From the NCBI GenBank assembly GCA_954871525.1, contig OX940872.1:27809746-27873745 (forward strand): a DNA stretch of 64,000 nucleotides, written 5' to 3'. Origin of the DNA: Parietaria judaica (Eukaryota > Streptophyta > Magnoliopsida > Rosales > Urticaceae). Under the pieces are notes generated by a model, which was not told where the DNA came from, searched no databases, and was given only the letters and a program-made list of their open reading frames with translations. Shown piece by piece: positions 1-14,580 of this stretch; position 1 is the stretch's first letter; every line of letters begins with the position of its first letter. Both the position numbers and the translations under genes were made by a program.

Positions 1-1650
1 AATTAGCATTGCTTGGAGGCCAAGGAACTTATATGGTCTTGTAATAACAACAAATGAAAGTAGGAATAATGTAAATACAGTAACAAATAATAATTTTGAG
101 ATAGTTTTGCCCCCCAAAAAAAGGGGTACATATTTGATATTATGTGGTAATAATTTAAACAAAATTAAAGAAATGAGGTATAGAGTTAACTTTTAACTAG
201 GTAAAATTTGAGTTATTTTTTATAGCATGCTTGTGTCTTAAAAATTATTTTTCAACTTTTGAACCTTCTAAGTTAATCAAATTGAATAATGTATTTAGTA
301 AGGCGAGAGTGCATTGTATCTTTTACCAATAGTGTTACTCCCGATAAAAACAAAAAAACAAAAACAAAAAGTTAGTCAAATTGGATGGAAGATTTTTTTG
401 GTTTGGAGCTTGTTCTGCCGGAAGTTTAGTTTGGAACAAAAACGTTTGGACTTTACCCAAAATAGGGTTATTTGTGCACAAATACTAGAAGTGTTTGAAA
501 AATCAACGTTAAGTACTCATTCTTTGTTTTATCCGGACATATCGCAATATTTTTCTCTCATGTACTAGACAGGTACCAAAAAAAACCAAAAATGACACAT
601 GTCTTATACATGAGAAAAAGTATTAGTATTTTTTCCGGCTAAAACAAAGAGCGAGTATTTAATATTGGTTATTCAAACACTTTTGATATTTAAGCCGTTA
701 ATATCTCAAAAATATGATCTAGACAAGAAAAGAGATCATATGTTGTCTCACCGGCTTCTAAGTTCTAACGATGGCTTTTATTCGACCCATTGTTACATCT
801 TTGGTCGAAAAGATATTTTCTACCATGATTTTTGTGAAAAATCAAATATATGAGATAAATTGTTAAATGATATTTAATTTGTGTACATTGAGAAAAAAAT
901 TAATATTATAAATAACGAAATTATTATGAATTACTTTAAATATAAAACTCCTAGAGGAAAGTTATAATGCATATATGTTACAGATTTCATTATCACAACT
1001 TATCTTAAAATTTGCTGTATTTTTTTTTTCTTTTTTGCACCTTTTGTTAATTTTCTTTTGGCTTTAGTCACTTGTAAAGTTTGTAAGTCCTAGCATAAAC
1101 TTACATGAGCCAAAGTCAAAGTCAAAGTCAAAGTTTTGAAGACTTTATTAGCAAGAAAGACAAGAGCCATAGACATGTGCAACGCAGCTTGAAGATGAAG
1201 CATCTATTTAGTTTATAGTACCATAGATTTATATTGATTGATACCCTAACTCATTAATTACATGGATTTCAAATAAATATTCCATTATAAATTGTAAATT
1301 TCAAACATGCTTCATTCTTCAAAAAAAAATTCACAAACAAGAAGCCGATAGATAAATAAATTTTGGCATACACGGTGACAAAATATGGACAAAACGTTTC
1401 CAACGCACGACGAGCGAACGAGAAAGGGCGAACCCGAAAGATAAATCTGCAACATCTAAAACCCCAACGCTCTCTAAGTCTAAAACAAATAATAAATAGA
1501 AAGAATCTACCGACAATTCAATCTCGACCTACGCGCACGGACGGAGCAACCCGGCAGGATGCGGTTTCAAAACGACGTTCCTAAGCGACCAAAAGGAGAC
1601 TAAAATAGGATTTATTAACTAATAATAATTTATAATTAAAATAATAATCT
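1..1650. other. AT-rich intergenic DNA and bZIP 3' flank
   Basis: I see no gene here. The short open frames at 314-853 lack codon structure and family resemblance. A small (CAAAGT)4 tandem lies at 1111-1134. The last few hundred bases (about 1330-1650) are probably the 3' UTR of the leftward bZIP gene, whose stop codon is at 1651. Confidence 0.6.
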
Positions 1651-5016
<3,366 letters not shown>

Positions 5017-5017
5017 C

Positions 5018-5096
5018 GAAGAAGAAGAAGAAGAAGAAGAAGAAGAAGAAGAAGAAGAAGAAGAAGAAGAAGAAGAAGAAGAAGAAGAAGAAGAAG
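5018..5096. repeat. (GAA)n microsatellite abutting the bZIP start codon
   Basis: About 26 uninterrupted GAA units. On the bZIP mRNA this reads (UUC)n and ends one base before the ATG at 5016. Pyrimidine-rich TTC runs are common in plant 5' leaders, but the length and position here make it likely to vary between alleles and to affect initiation. Confidence 0.95.
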
Positions 5097-7065
5097 CCCT
5101 AGAGAGAAACGCTAAAGAATTCTTTCGAGAAGAAGCAAGACTAGTAACGCAATGCTGCGAGCACGCGAAAGGAAACAAAACTCCAAAAGGAAGCTATGAT
5201 TGATTTCTATGGAAAATACAATAATTAGTATTACATATATATATATATTTATGTGGGCAAGTACCGGCTGAGCGTTAAGCTTTCGTGAGGATCAAGAACA
5301 AACCCTAGGACGGAATCGGAATGCCAATACAGCAAGATGAAATTGAAATCAAGAGATACCATAAATAGATTGAAGAAGAAGAAGAACACAGCGAGATCTG
5401 CCCAGCGATCGATTCACGAAGAAACGAGGGAAACCCAGAGAGAAAGGAGAGAGCTTGATTGATTTGCAGAGGTCAACAATGGCGGAAATGGCAGAGAATC
5501 GAAGCTCAAGCTTCATTCGCAAGAATCGAATTTCTCCTTCACATGGAGAGAGAGAGAGAGAGAGAAGGCTCTACTAAATAAATGTGTGTTCTTTATTAAT
5601 TATTAAATATTATTAATTTAATATTAATTTTCTTTCAATATATATATATATATATATATATTTAGGACATTATATTATTGCCTAAGCTATCGCTATGCTT
5701 TGTATGTCTGAAATGGATTGGATTTTTGTAGATATAGAAATCGATTATTTAATAATTAATTAAATAATACTGGATTTTTAGATCCGGTAATTATTATTAT
5801 TTAATGGTTTAAATTTAGGGGGAAACGGAAAATACCAAAATTATTCGACGTGTGTACTTTTTTTTATAAATGTTTTCAATTATTATTTTTTCTTGATTTC
5901 AAAAGTTCTCAATCTTAAGGTTTAAATTGTAAAAACAATGTTGTTTTACAAATTTAACCAAAATCATAGATCAACTTGAATGTATTAACTAAATAACATA
6001 TAAATGAATTTAAAAGTTCAATTAGTAAACTATCATGAATCATATATATATATATATATATATATTTAGGTATCAACGATCGATCAATCATATTCATACT
6101 AAGGTAATGGTGTGAAATCACCAAAGAAGAAAATATGGTTAAAATGAGCTAATGTTGGATTAGTTTTGTAATTCCATGGACTTGACATATTAAACTAATA
6201 TGGTATTATGGTTTATTAATTATAATAAGTATTAATAATTTATCAATTTTGGTTAATTAAGAGACTCGTGATGGGTATTTTTGCCATGATAATTATCATG
6301 GATATTTAATAGTGTTATGATCCTATAAAATGACAATTGAATACCCATTTCATGGGATAATAATATTATTAAATATTTGAATTTTCGCAATTTTGTACCA
6401 AATCGGATGTTTGGATTACTGTTAACACCCAAAATCGGATGTTTTTTTCTCATTATATTGTGTATTTTGTTGATTTTGAATAATACACTTTTGATTTATA
6501 CTTTTTTGGACGTCGGGTTGAAGAAAGACCAAATCAAAGTTAAATGGTGTCCCCTTGCCTAGAACTAGGGTTAAAACCGTAACCGAGGTAGTTGAGACCG
6601 TAACCGAGAATCAGGAATTCAAAATTTTATGTTTTCATGTTTCGGAAAACCAGGAGAACATTTTTTTTTCCTGATTCTGATTAAAACACACTTCTTTAAA
6701 TCTGAACCGGAACAAGCCTAAAAATCCGAATTTTTTTTTAGGACAAGCGAGAGGAGGTGTTTAAAATCCGGGTTTAAACCCGAATCCGTGGCGGGGTTCA
6801 ATTCAGCGAACCTTTCCACGCATAATAGCACTAGTCCTATTCGCAAAGCTCCAGCTTCTTCTTCTTCTTCATCTCATTCAAAGGATTCTTATCTGCCTCT
6901 CCGATTCACTGTGAGTTCTGGTTTCTGATTCTCTTTTCAGTTCGATCCTTTTAGCTGTTAATTAACTACCCATTAACCTGATTCCCCTTTGGGTTCTCGT
7001 AGACTCCGAGATTTCTCTCAAAGACCGCTTCTTTAAGAAACCCACCTCGCATTTTTTGGTTTGGA
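5097..7065. other. Divergent intergenic region between bZIP and PPR copy 1
   Basis: Contains the upstream leader and promoter of the bZIP gene (leftward) and of PPR copy 1 (rightward). Simple repeats are a (GA)n tract near 5549-5566 and (TA)n tracts near 5639-5661 and 6042-6064. From about 6840 to 7065 the sequence matches the leader of PPR copy 2 (about 14330-14580), so this part belongs to the duplicated block. No other gene is seen. Confidence 0.6.
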
Positions 7066-8808
7066 ATGTCGATGATTCGATGCGGTGCTGCTTTGGGCTT
7101 CAGAGGCTTGTTTTGGCTTCACTTGGGGAACACTCGGATGGCTGGTTGTTATCATTTTCAGTCATTCACAGGCAGTGGTCGTATGAATCTTGAAGAAGCT
7201 CTGAGCTCGTTTGACGCCATGCTCGGAACGCGTCCGTTGCCTTCCGTTGTGCGTTTCAATCAGCTCTTGGGTCAGATGGCGAAGGCAAGGTACTACTCCC
7301 ATGTCACTTTCCTCTACAAACGGATGGCTTCGCTTGGAATCGTTGCTAACAGTTACACTCTTAATATCATGATCAATTGCTTCTGCCATTCGCACCGCGT
7401 AGACTTCGGTTTGTCAGTGTTTGGAAACTTCTTCAAATTTGGTTATGAGCCCGACAACGTGACTATGACTACATTACTAAATGGATTCTTTTATGAGAAT
7501 ATGGTTGCGGAAGCTCAAGAGTTTTATTCTAAAATGATCCAGAGTGGTTGTATGCCTAATTTAGTCACCTATACCACATTACTCAACGGCTTATGCAAGG
7601 TTGGAAACCATGTTTTAGCTGTCCAGTGGCTAAAAAAGATGGAACGAAGTAAAAGTTGCAAGCCTAACATAGTTTCCTACAATGCGGTTCTTAATGGACT
7701 TTGCAAGGCTGGGCTAATCATCGACGCTCTAAAACTATTCGAAGATATCATTAGAAGGGGCATCGTTCCGGATGTGGTTACGTACAACACCTTGATTCAT
7801 GGAGCTTTTGTACTAGACGAATGGAAAGAAGTTATGATGAAGCTATTGATTGACATGGAAAGTCAAAAAATAACCGCCGATACGCAGACTTATTCGATTG
7901 TGGTTGATGCGCTTTGCAAGAATGGTATGGCTGAAGAAGCACGAGGCGTGATTGAAAGCATGGTGCAAAGAGGCGTCGAGCCTAATGCGGTAACATACGG
8001 TTCGCTTATGGAAGGACATTGTTTACTTGGAAAAGTTGACGAGGCAAGGGAAGTTTTCGACATGATGATTAGCAAAGGTTTAGAAGTAAATGTTTGTTGC
8101 TATAACATTCTGATTAATGGCTATTCGAAAGATAGAAGGTTAAAGGAGGCACTCAGTCTATTCGAAGAAATTCCATCCAAAGGGTTAGCTCTAGATGTCT
8201 TTAGTTATACATCGATTATTTCCAGTCTGTGCAGTGTTGGGAAAACCGAGGCTGCTTTCAGTTTACTTCGGAAAATGGAAGCCCGAGGTCCACAGCCGAA
8301 TGTTAAAACTTATGCAACTTTACTCAATGGTTTATTTAAGAACAAACAACTTAGAGAGGCAATGGAATTATTTCAAAATATGGAAGAGAGGAAGTTGCCT
8401 CTCGATATTGTCGTTTATACTACACTCATTGGAGGCATGTGTAAGGCAGGATATCTTACGGAAGCAAAGAGAATATTTTTTGGATTATCATCTAAGGGAC
8501 TGCTACCTAATGTGCGAACGTACAACATAATAATTGATGCACTTCTGAATGAAGGACTCGTGGGTGAAGCGAGAAAATTGCACAAAGAAATGGAAGATAA
8601 CGGATGCGCACCTGACGACTGCACCTTCAATTTGATGATCAGAGGATGCATAAAGAACGATGAGATGTCAAGAGCATTGCAACTTAGAGAGGAGATGGTG
8701 ACTAAAGGTTTCTCAGCCGATGCATCCACAGCGGAATTGTTTGTAAATTTGGTTATTTCTGGCAAGTTGGATTCTTCTTTGCAACTTGTGGCGCAAGAAG
8801 TTGTTTAG
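7066..8808 (+). CDS. P-class pentatricopeptide repeat protein, copy 1 (Rf-like)
   Basis: Intronless 580-aa protein, predicted to be an organellar RNA-binding factor. Residues 1-35 are rich in Arg, Gly and aromatics and poor in acids, consistent with a mitochondrial presequence. Fourteen PPR motifs of about 35 aa run from residue 61 to 552, many with the P-class form VxTYNxLI...GxxPD, followed by a 28-residue tail. No E, DYW or SMR domain is seen, so it is P class. The repeated 'LCKxG' and 'GxxPD/N' style and the tandem paralogue resemble the restorer-of-fertility-like clade, which processes or stabilises specific mitochondrial transcripts. Reading residues 5/35 with the PPR code gives C-U-A-A-U-U-A-?-U-A-?-A-U-U (inference). 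The paralogue lies at 14581-16314. The start is the first ATG of the frame and is conserved in both copies. Confidence 0.93.
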   Translation: MSMIRCGAALGFRGLFWLHLGNTRMAGCYHFQSFTGSGRMNLEEALSSFDAMLGTRPLPSVVRFNQLLGQMAKARYYSHVTFLYKRMASLGIVANSYTLNIMINCFCHSHRVDFGLSVFGNFFKFGYEPDNVTMTTLLNGFFYENMVAEAQEFYSKMIQSGCMPNLVTYTTLLNGLCKVGNHVLAVQWLKKMERSKSCKPNIVSYNAVLNGLCKAGLIIDALKLFEDIIRRGIVPDVVTYNTLIHGAFVLDEWKEVMMKLLIDMESQKITADTQTYSIVVDALCKNGMAEEARGVIESMVQRGVEPNAVTYGSLMEGHCLLGKVDEAREVFDMMISKGLEVNVCCYNILINGYSKDRRLKEALSLFEEIPSKGLALDVFSYTSIISSLCSVGKTEAAFSLLRKMEARGPQPNVKTYATLLNGLFKNKQLREAMELFQNMEERKLPLDIVVYTTLIGGMCKAGYLTEAKRIFFGLSSKGLLPNVRTYNIIIDALLNEGLVGEARKLHKEMEDNGCAPDDCTFNLMIRGCIKNDEMSRALQLREEMVTKGFSADASTAELFVNLVISGKLDSSLQLVAQEVV

Positions 8809-9935
8809 TAAGTGTTCTTTCCAACATATGCTTATTGTTTACTTTTTCCACTACTTTGCATTACAACGTATAAACTCTCTTGAATTGGCTTATTGCTTAT
8901 TTCGTCAATTTCTTTTGTGGTTAAAATTGTGTTTCTCACTTTTTAGGTTTCGCCATAGATTTGAAGTCGCAATTGCTGTCCGGAATTTATCGTTCTCCTC
9001 TGTCCGTGATATGTTACTGCTTAACGTAGTGAATTTAATACCGAACTTTGTTAAGGAAGCATTCAGGGAGTGGTTCGGGAGACGTGTCGAATTGATCTTA
9101 CTGATGATATTTGACATTGATGTTAAGATTGATCTTCTGTTTTTTTTTTTTTTTTAATGTTTATAAAGGTTTTTGAGTTAACGAACCAATTAACTCCATT
9201 ATAAATTCGACAAATATCAAATTGTGATAATATATAAATATATATTAAAATTTCTCTTAAGCAATGAATTAAAAACCCATTTGATAATAGTTAAAAGGAT
9301 TGTATTGTCTTGTTACTTCTATTCTATCTTGTTTATTTTGTTAGAGCAGCTCTTGATTTATGAACAGTTTTTTTTTTTTGTCTAAATTGTGAGAGAAGAA
9401 ATATTATCAACTTTTAAGTTTTAAAAATCTTCCGATGATATTTTTAGAAAAATTAGATCCTGTAAAAGAACATTTTGAAACCTTCGAACTGAAAAGTTGT
9501 AGCTATTAAAAACACACGAGTTTTATCCGTACGATTCGAAGAAAGACGCTAAGTTTATAGCAAAATACCGGGACGTATTTTAATCCACTTAAGGAGTGTC
9601 TACTTTAAATCTAAAAAATATTTAAAGCCCGAGCTTTTGTAGGATGGGCGAGTGCCGAGGCTCTGGAAAAGCTATGACACGGGAAATTTTAAGACTCGGG
9701 CCGCAAGATAAGCCCGCCGGAGTGAAGGTGTAATTAACAACATTTATTACTACAGTTATCCAAAAGTGTTTACTTATTTACATGCCTTGAGTCTGCAATG
9801 TCCCGAACCCCATTTCAGCATTTCCCAAAACTCACAATCATTTTCATTTATTACACAACAAACTTATTCAGCGTAAATCATCCGAGAAAAAACCTATTTA
9901 CAAATACACCGATAAACAACCTTAAGCGTCGTATT
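8809..9935. other. 3' flank of PPR copy 1
   Basis: No gene. Blocks at about 8947-9065 and 9259-9363 are recognisably repeated downstream of PPR copy 2 (about 16606-16725 and 17498-17601), so the duplication extends well past the PPR stop codon. A poly-T run lies at 9140-9156. Confidence 0.6.
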
Positions 9936-12874
9936 TCAGAAAATGTAGTCCGGTAGTTCGAGAGGAAACTGCGCCACTTCAGCTCTGAACGGCTCGTCTA
10001 GCGGCTCTCTTAGCCTGAAACCAAACATCAAATTTAGATACTGTTCAGAACAAACTTGGGGACCGGTCTGATCGATTGGAATTCAGTACTGTGGATTTAT
10101 TAGAGAGAGGTATTAGATATACTCTTGGAGGCGTTAATTGATCGAGTTACCATCTTCATCTACTTTGTTACTCGCTGACAGTGCAAAAGAATGTTCATGT
10201 CTATCTATCGGAAAATGTGCAGTCAAAATCGATATCCAATCAACAGCTAAATTCATTTTACTTCGATAAAAGGGGGCCTATTTTGTTCCAAATATAAGAT
10301 ATTATATCTCTGCATAGAGCGCGCTAAACGAAAATAAATAAAAATATGTGGAGTACCTTCCGGGGACAAATGTAAAAAAACCTTCAACGGAACCTTGAGC
10401 AGAGGGTAGAGGTGTACAACTCTCGTAAACAAATTCCCTCTCACCCGATCGTAAGAGCGGAAACTGAAAAGAAAATAAATCAACAGAATAAGCTTACAAG
10501 CATGTAAAGTGAAAATCCAAGAACCCATATATAGTATATACCAATAATAGCTTTGTATTTCTAACGTTGAATAAGGAATTACGAAGCTAAGACACGTCCG
10601 ACACTCTGTTGCCGGACCATCGAACTAACCTTAACCGAAGCTTACTAAACAGCAATAAGTCTTGTTCTAAATACAGCACGAGCATAGAAAAGGTAACCGG
10701 ATTTTGCTAACTGATGAAAAGCTGTACAAAATCGCACCTTTCCGATTACAGCTTCGCCATTAACATCAGATACCACACGGTTATCAGCACGGATGGTCCA
10801 GTGCCTCCAATATAATTGGCAAGTGTTGAACGTCATGTTGTTTATGACGCATCCTTGCGGAAGAAGGGACATGCGGATTGAATACGTGAAGTAATATTTT
10901 TCCTCGTGATCTTGAAGGTCGGAGAACTCGGGAATAAGCACAGCAGAAGCACGAACCTGAATTTCCACATGAAATTACTAATTAGCAAGGTATACGTGTT
11001 GAAATCCGGAATTATATTCCGGATTAGGAGATGGCATTCAGAAGTTATTCTATTCCTAGAATTAGGCAGATTAGAATATACTGTAAATCAGTGATTACTT
11101 CCAAATGATTTGTATATCTGACATTAATAATACAGAAACAATCACCACCGATAGTGGTTGTTTGTGGTATAGAAAAACGATAAGAAGGTTCAACTTTAGG
11201 CGGTAAAAAACGGAAATATTATCAAATAAGGCTTCGGGGAATCACAAATCACGCTAAGACAAGACAAGTACCGAAAAATTGCTTTAAATCGTAGTTTCAT
11301 ACCATAATTTATTGTTAACGTGTATATCAGCTAAAATAATTAGCTTGTTATCTAAATTAGCAAAAGAATTAGTAAATAGCCTATAGTTATATTCCTACAT
11401 GTTAGTTAATTTATATATCATTAAAAAAAATATTCATCAAATTCCCAGACTTACTTTGACGCCGGAAGTTACAGCCACCGAACACAAGGGAGATTCCTCC
11501 GGGAACATGCTGATACTACGAATTTTTTTCTCTTCACGTAGTTTGATAACGCAGTTCTCCAAACGACGGGCGTGCTCTTCCAACCACAGCAGCATCGCAT
11601 CTTGCTGTTTGTCGCCTTCAAAATCATGCACCGACCTTATCAAATCACTCGGAACGCACGGAAGCATTTCTCCACTGGTTGAAACATTCTTGGTGCCAAC
11701 GTATAGTTGACCGGTAATACAGTTCAGAAAGAAAGTCTTGCTGATGAATGTGGATGAAGCAGCCACAACAATATGATCTTGCTTTCTAGATAAACCAGGG
11801 TGGTTTCTAATCTCCTCGGTTCTCGCCATTACTTCCCTTAAAGGCAATATATACACATTCACGGTGCGGTCATAGAAGGTGTAGCCACCAATGAGACCCA
11901 ATGAGCTTCCGTAAAGCCTCTTTGCATAGTTAGCATCCACGATTTCCTGACCGTCGTAGAAACGGTAGAGAATCCTCGTCGGAAGGGGCAACTTCACTTG
12001 CAAATTTCTCTCCACTTCTTCGATATCCGCCTCCGATGCACCCTTTCGAAGTGTGGGCTCAGCCTCGGGAAAGTTGAGAGCCAGCCAGCTCCTCAACCGA
12101 CCCCAACATGTTTTCACTCGCTTTACTAGTGACCAAGGATACATGCTGAACGATTCCCGCCACAACCGGTAACAATCCTGTCAAAGTGAGGCAAGAAGAC
12201 AAAACAATCAAATGTAAACCCACTTGTTACACGAATCTAGTATGAATATCGCATACATTATTCGGTGTAATCTTATCTGAAATTTCTACGATGTAACCGA
12301 AACAAATTCGACGACGACCACGTTTTACTGATAGACAAAGATTACAATGTAAAGATAGACTATAGTTTAAGATCAGCCGGCCCACAAACCGGCCCGCCTT
12401 AACCAAGACAATGCTCGTCAAAGAGAACGAACGCAATCTCTCGAAAGATCCGCGAGAGAGTACATCGAAAACCCGTCACTCAGGAAGAAAACTCAAAAGA
12501 GAAATACAACGATTTGTTTAATCTATCATCAGTCCATTAAAACTCCCAGTCCTCTCATGTCATCAACATCATATGATCAAACTAGACAGTGATTTTGTGA
12601 ACGAATAGCGATAAAGAGGTTGACTTTGACACTGGATTGGAATTGGAAATGATGGGTTTGGAGAGTGAACCTGGAAAGAGGCGAGAGGGGCGTCGGTGTG
12701 GTCGAGGGGGGTGGACAAGAGCAGCTCCTGCGCGCAGAGGCGGGCCCAGAGCGACTCCGCCGAGGCCGAGGCTCGCAGGCGTCGATTCACGCACGAGGCT
12801 CGAGCCATGTCCTCCGCTTCGAGCTTCGCCAGGATCAGGTGGAACTCCAGATCGCCCAGCGATTCCAACCCCAT
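9936..12874 (-). CDS. SKIP16: SKIP16-like F-box / SUKH / ApaG domain protein
   Basis: Predicted 443 aa in five exons: 12874-12671, 12177-11455, 10956-10738, 10463-10357, 10014-9936. Exon 1 encodes the F-box (LEFHLILAKLEAEDMARASC...SLWARLC), which docks to SKP1/ASK in an SCF ubiquitin ligase. Exon 2 holds a SMI1/KNR4 (SUKH) domain, with YRFYDGQE and LGLIGGYTFYD visible. Exons 3-5 encode an ApaG-type immunoglobulin-like domain, with YSIRMSLLPQGC, CQLYWRHWTIRAD, VNGEAVIGK and the C-terminal LPDYIF. This order and length match Arabidopsis SKIP16; the substrate is unknown. All introns are GT-AG and the phases close. Fragments of this gene at 13816-13888 and 17729-17780 show that it was once part of the duplicated PPR block. 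Confidence 0.93.
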
Positions 12875-13815
12875 CGCTCTCTCTCTCTACTCTTGACCGA
12901 CGCAGAGGTAAGGTTTGTTTGGATGTTCGAGAGCAGAGTATTCCTTCTATCATATTAACTCTTTTTATTTTATTTTATACTAGTGGACCGGAACCGCGAT
13001 CTTACGCATAAAAATATTCGAAATATTGAATAATTGATTAGTTTGTTCTATGAGTTTTAAGTAAAATACCTTCTATTTTCTAATATAAATCCGTCAGATG
13101 TCAATTGCTAAATTATCTTAGACAAGGTTTGATTATCTCTTTTCCAAAAAATCGCAGCATTAGTACTCAAAGTTTTTCAAAAATTGACATTAAGTTTTTT
13201 ATTTTATTTTTTGGCTAAAAAATTCAAACTTCTATTTTGTGTATCACGTCATATTTTTGTCCAGAAATCACGCCACGTATTACGTTTTTATCCCCATTAA
13301 ATATACTATTGTTTTTTGTTGATAAATTAATTTAATTTTTTTTATAATCTACGTTCTTTTTTTTTCTTTTTCTATGGCATATATTTTTTCCCAATGAAAA
13401 CGTTATAAGAATCGATCAAATGGAACATTCTAAATTTATGTATTTCTTCAATATATTTATGTAGCTATTTGTGTGCATACGTACCTATGTATATGTGTTT
13501 TTATAGTTTTGTATGAACTTCCATCTCCCACTGCAGATGATAGAATATCTCTCTGTCTAGTCTATATATCCTCAAAAAACTCAACATAATCTTCTTTTTT
13601 TCATGGGACTTTTATTTGTTTCATTTTTATAAACAGGTGAAGAGAGTTCCGGTTGTTATATAGACTATGAGCTTGATTTATATGAGCTCGAGACTCCGAA
13701 TGTAACTGGACTGCGATATTCGGTAATTATACGGTTTAAGTTTTGAATTCCCAGGCCTTATGTTCTCTTATGAAAATTGAATCTTTGAAAATTATTAAAA
13801 TAATATGATTTCCTA
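12875..13815. other. SKIP16 upstream region
   Basis: AT-rich, without a recognisable gene. It presumably carries the SKIP16 promoter. The open frames on both strands at 12637-13011 are shadows of SKIP16 exon 1 extended into its leader. Confidence 0.5.
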
Positions 13816-13888
13816 CGAGGCTGAGGCTCGCAGGCGCACGCACGAGGCTCGAGCCACGCCTTCCGCTCCGAGCTTCAACAGGATCAGG
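13816..13888 (-). pseudogene. Fragment of the SKIP16 exon 1 (F-box) sequence
   Basis: Seventy-three bases closely match the SKIP16 exon 1 segment at 12761-12839 in the same orientation, with a short internal deletion. It is far too short to encode an F-box. It is best read as debris of a second SKIP16 copy that accompanied the PPR duplication. Confidence 0.8.
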
Positions 13889-13912
13889 TCCAACCTTGGA
13901 ATTTTATGGCGA

Positions 13913-14130
13913 TTGCATAAAATTTGATGACGCGAGGATGACGTGTATGGTGACATGTCGGATTACGTGGCGTCCATGTTAATGAGAAGCTGACCACGCA
14001 AATGTTGACTACTTTTGTTAGTCAAATATGGACGGAAATCCTCTTTTAGTACTTATATCGCTATTAAATGGGGTTGGGGCTATGCCGCCCCAGTTGAGTA
14101 AAGATCGAGGACTTATGCCGCTATTATCCC
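13913..14130. mobile_element. Half copy (one 218-bp arm) of the hairpin MITE
   Basis: Matches the right arm of the palindromic element at 28261-28708 over its whole 218 bp, from the TTGCA next to the loop to the terminal CTATTATCCC. Loop bases (atggcga) lie just before it, but the opposite arm is missing and the SKIP16 fragment sits about 25 bp away. It lies about 450 bp upstream of PPR copy 2 and may form part of its promoter. Confidence 0.85.
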
Positions 14131-14580
14131 TAATTTTTTTAAGAAAAGGACACGATTTATCGCAAATTTACCACGTAATTTTAGGTTCCGCAAGTCATAC
14201 GATGAAGACAAGCCCCTTTGTCGTTTGAAGAATAGAGACAGAAGCATGTCGTTTTCCGGTAAACAACATAGATGTCGTGAAACAAGAAGAAACGCATGTC
14301 GTTTGCTCAACATCGAAGAACCACCCACCATATCCTCCTTCTTCTTCTTCTTGAAGAAACCCAGCTCCAGGTTCCCCCTTCGCAAGCGATTTCTCTCAAA
14401 GACGCCATCTTGAAGAAACCCAGCTCCAGATTCCTCTGTGAGTTCCGATTCTCTCCTTCGTGTTTCAGTTCGCTGTTAAGAACCCATTAACCCGATTCCC
14501 CCTTTGGGTTCTCGTAGACTCCGAGATTTCTCTCAAAGACGTCATCTTTAAGAAACCATCCTCGAATTTTTTGGTTTGGA

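Noticed and set aside
8195..8765. Additional frames on both strands within PPR copy 1 (and 15396-16235 in copy 2)
   Set aside because: They overlap conserved PPR repeats in other frames and have no independent support.
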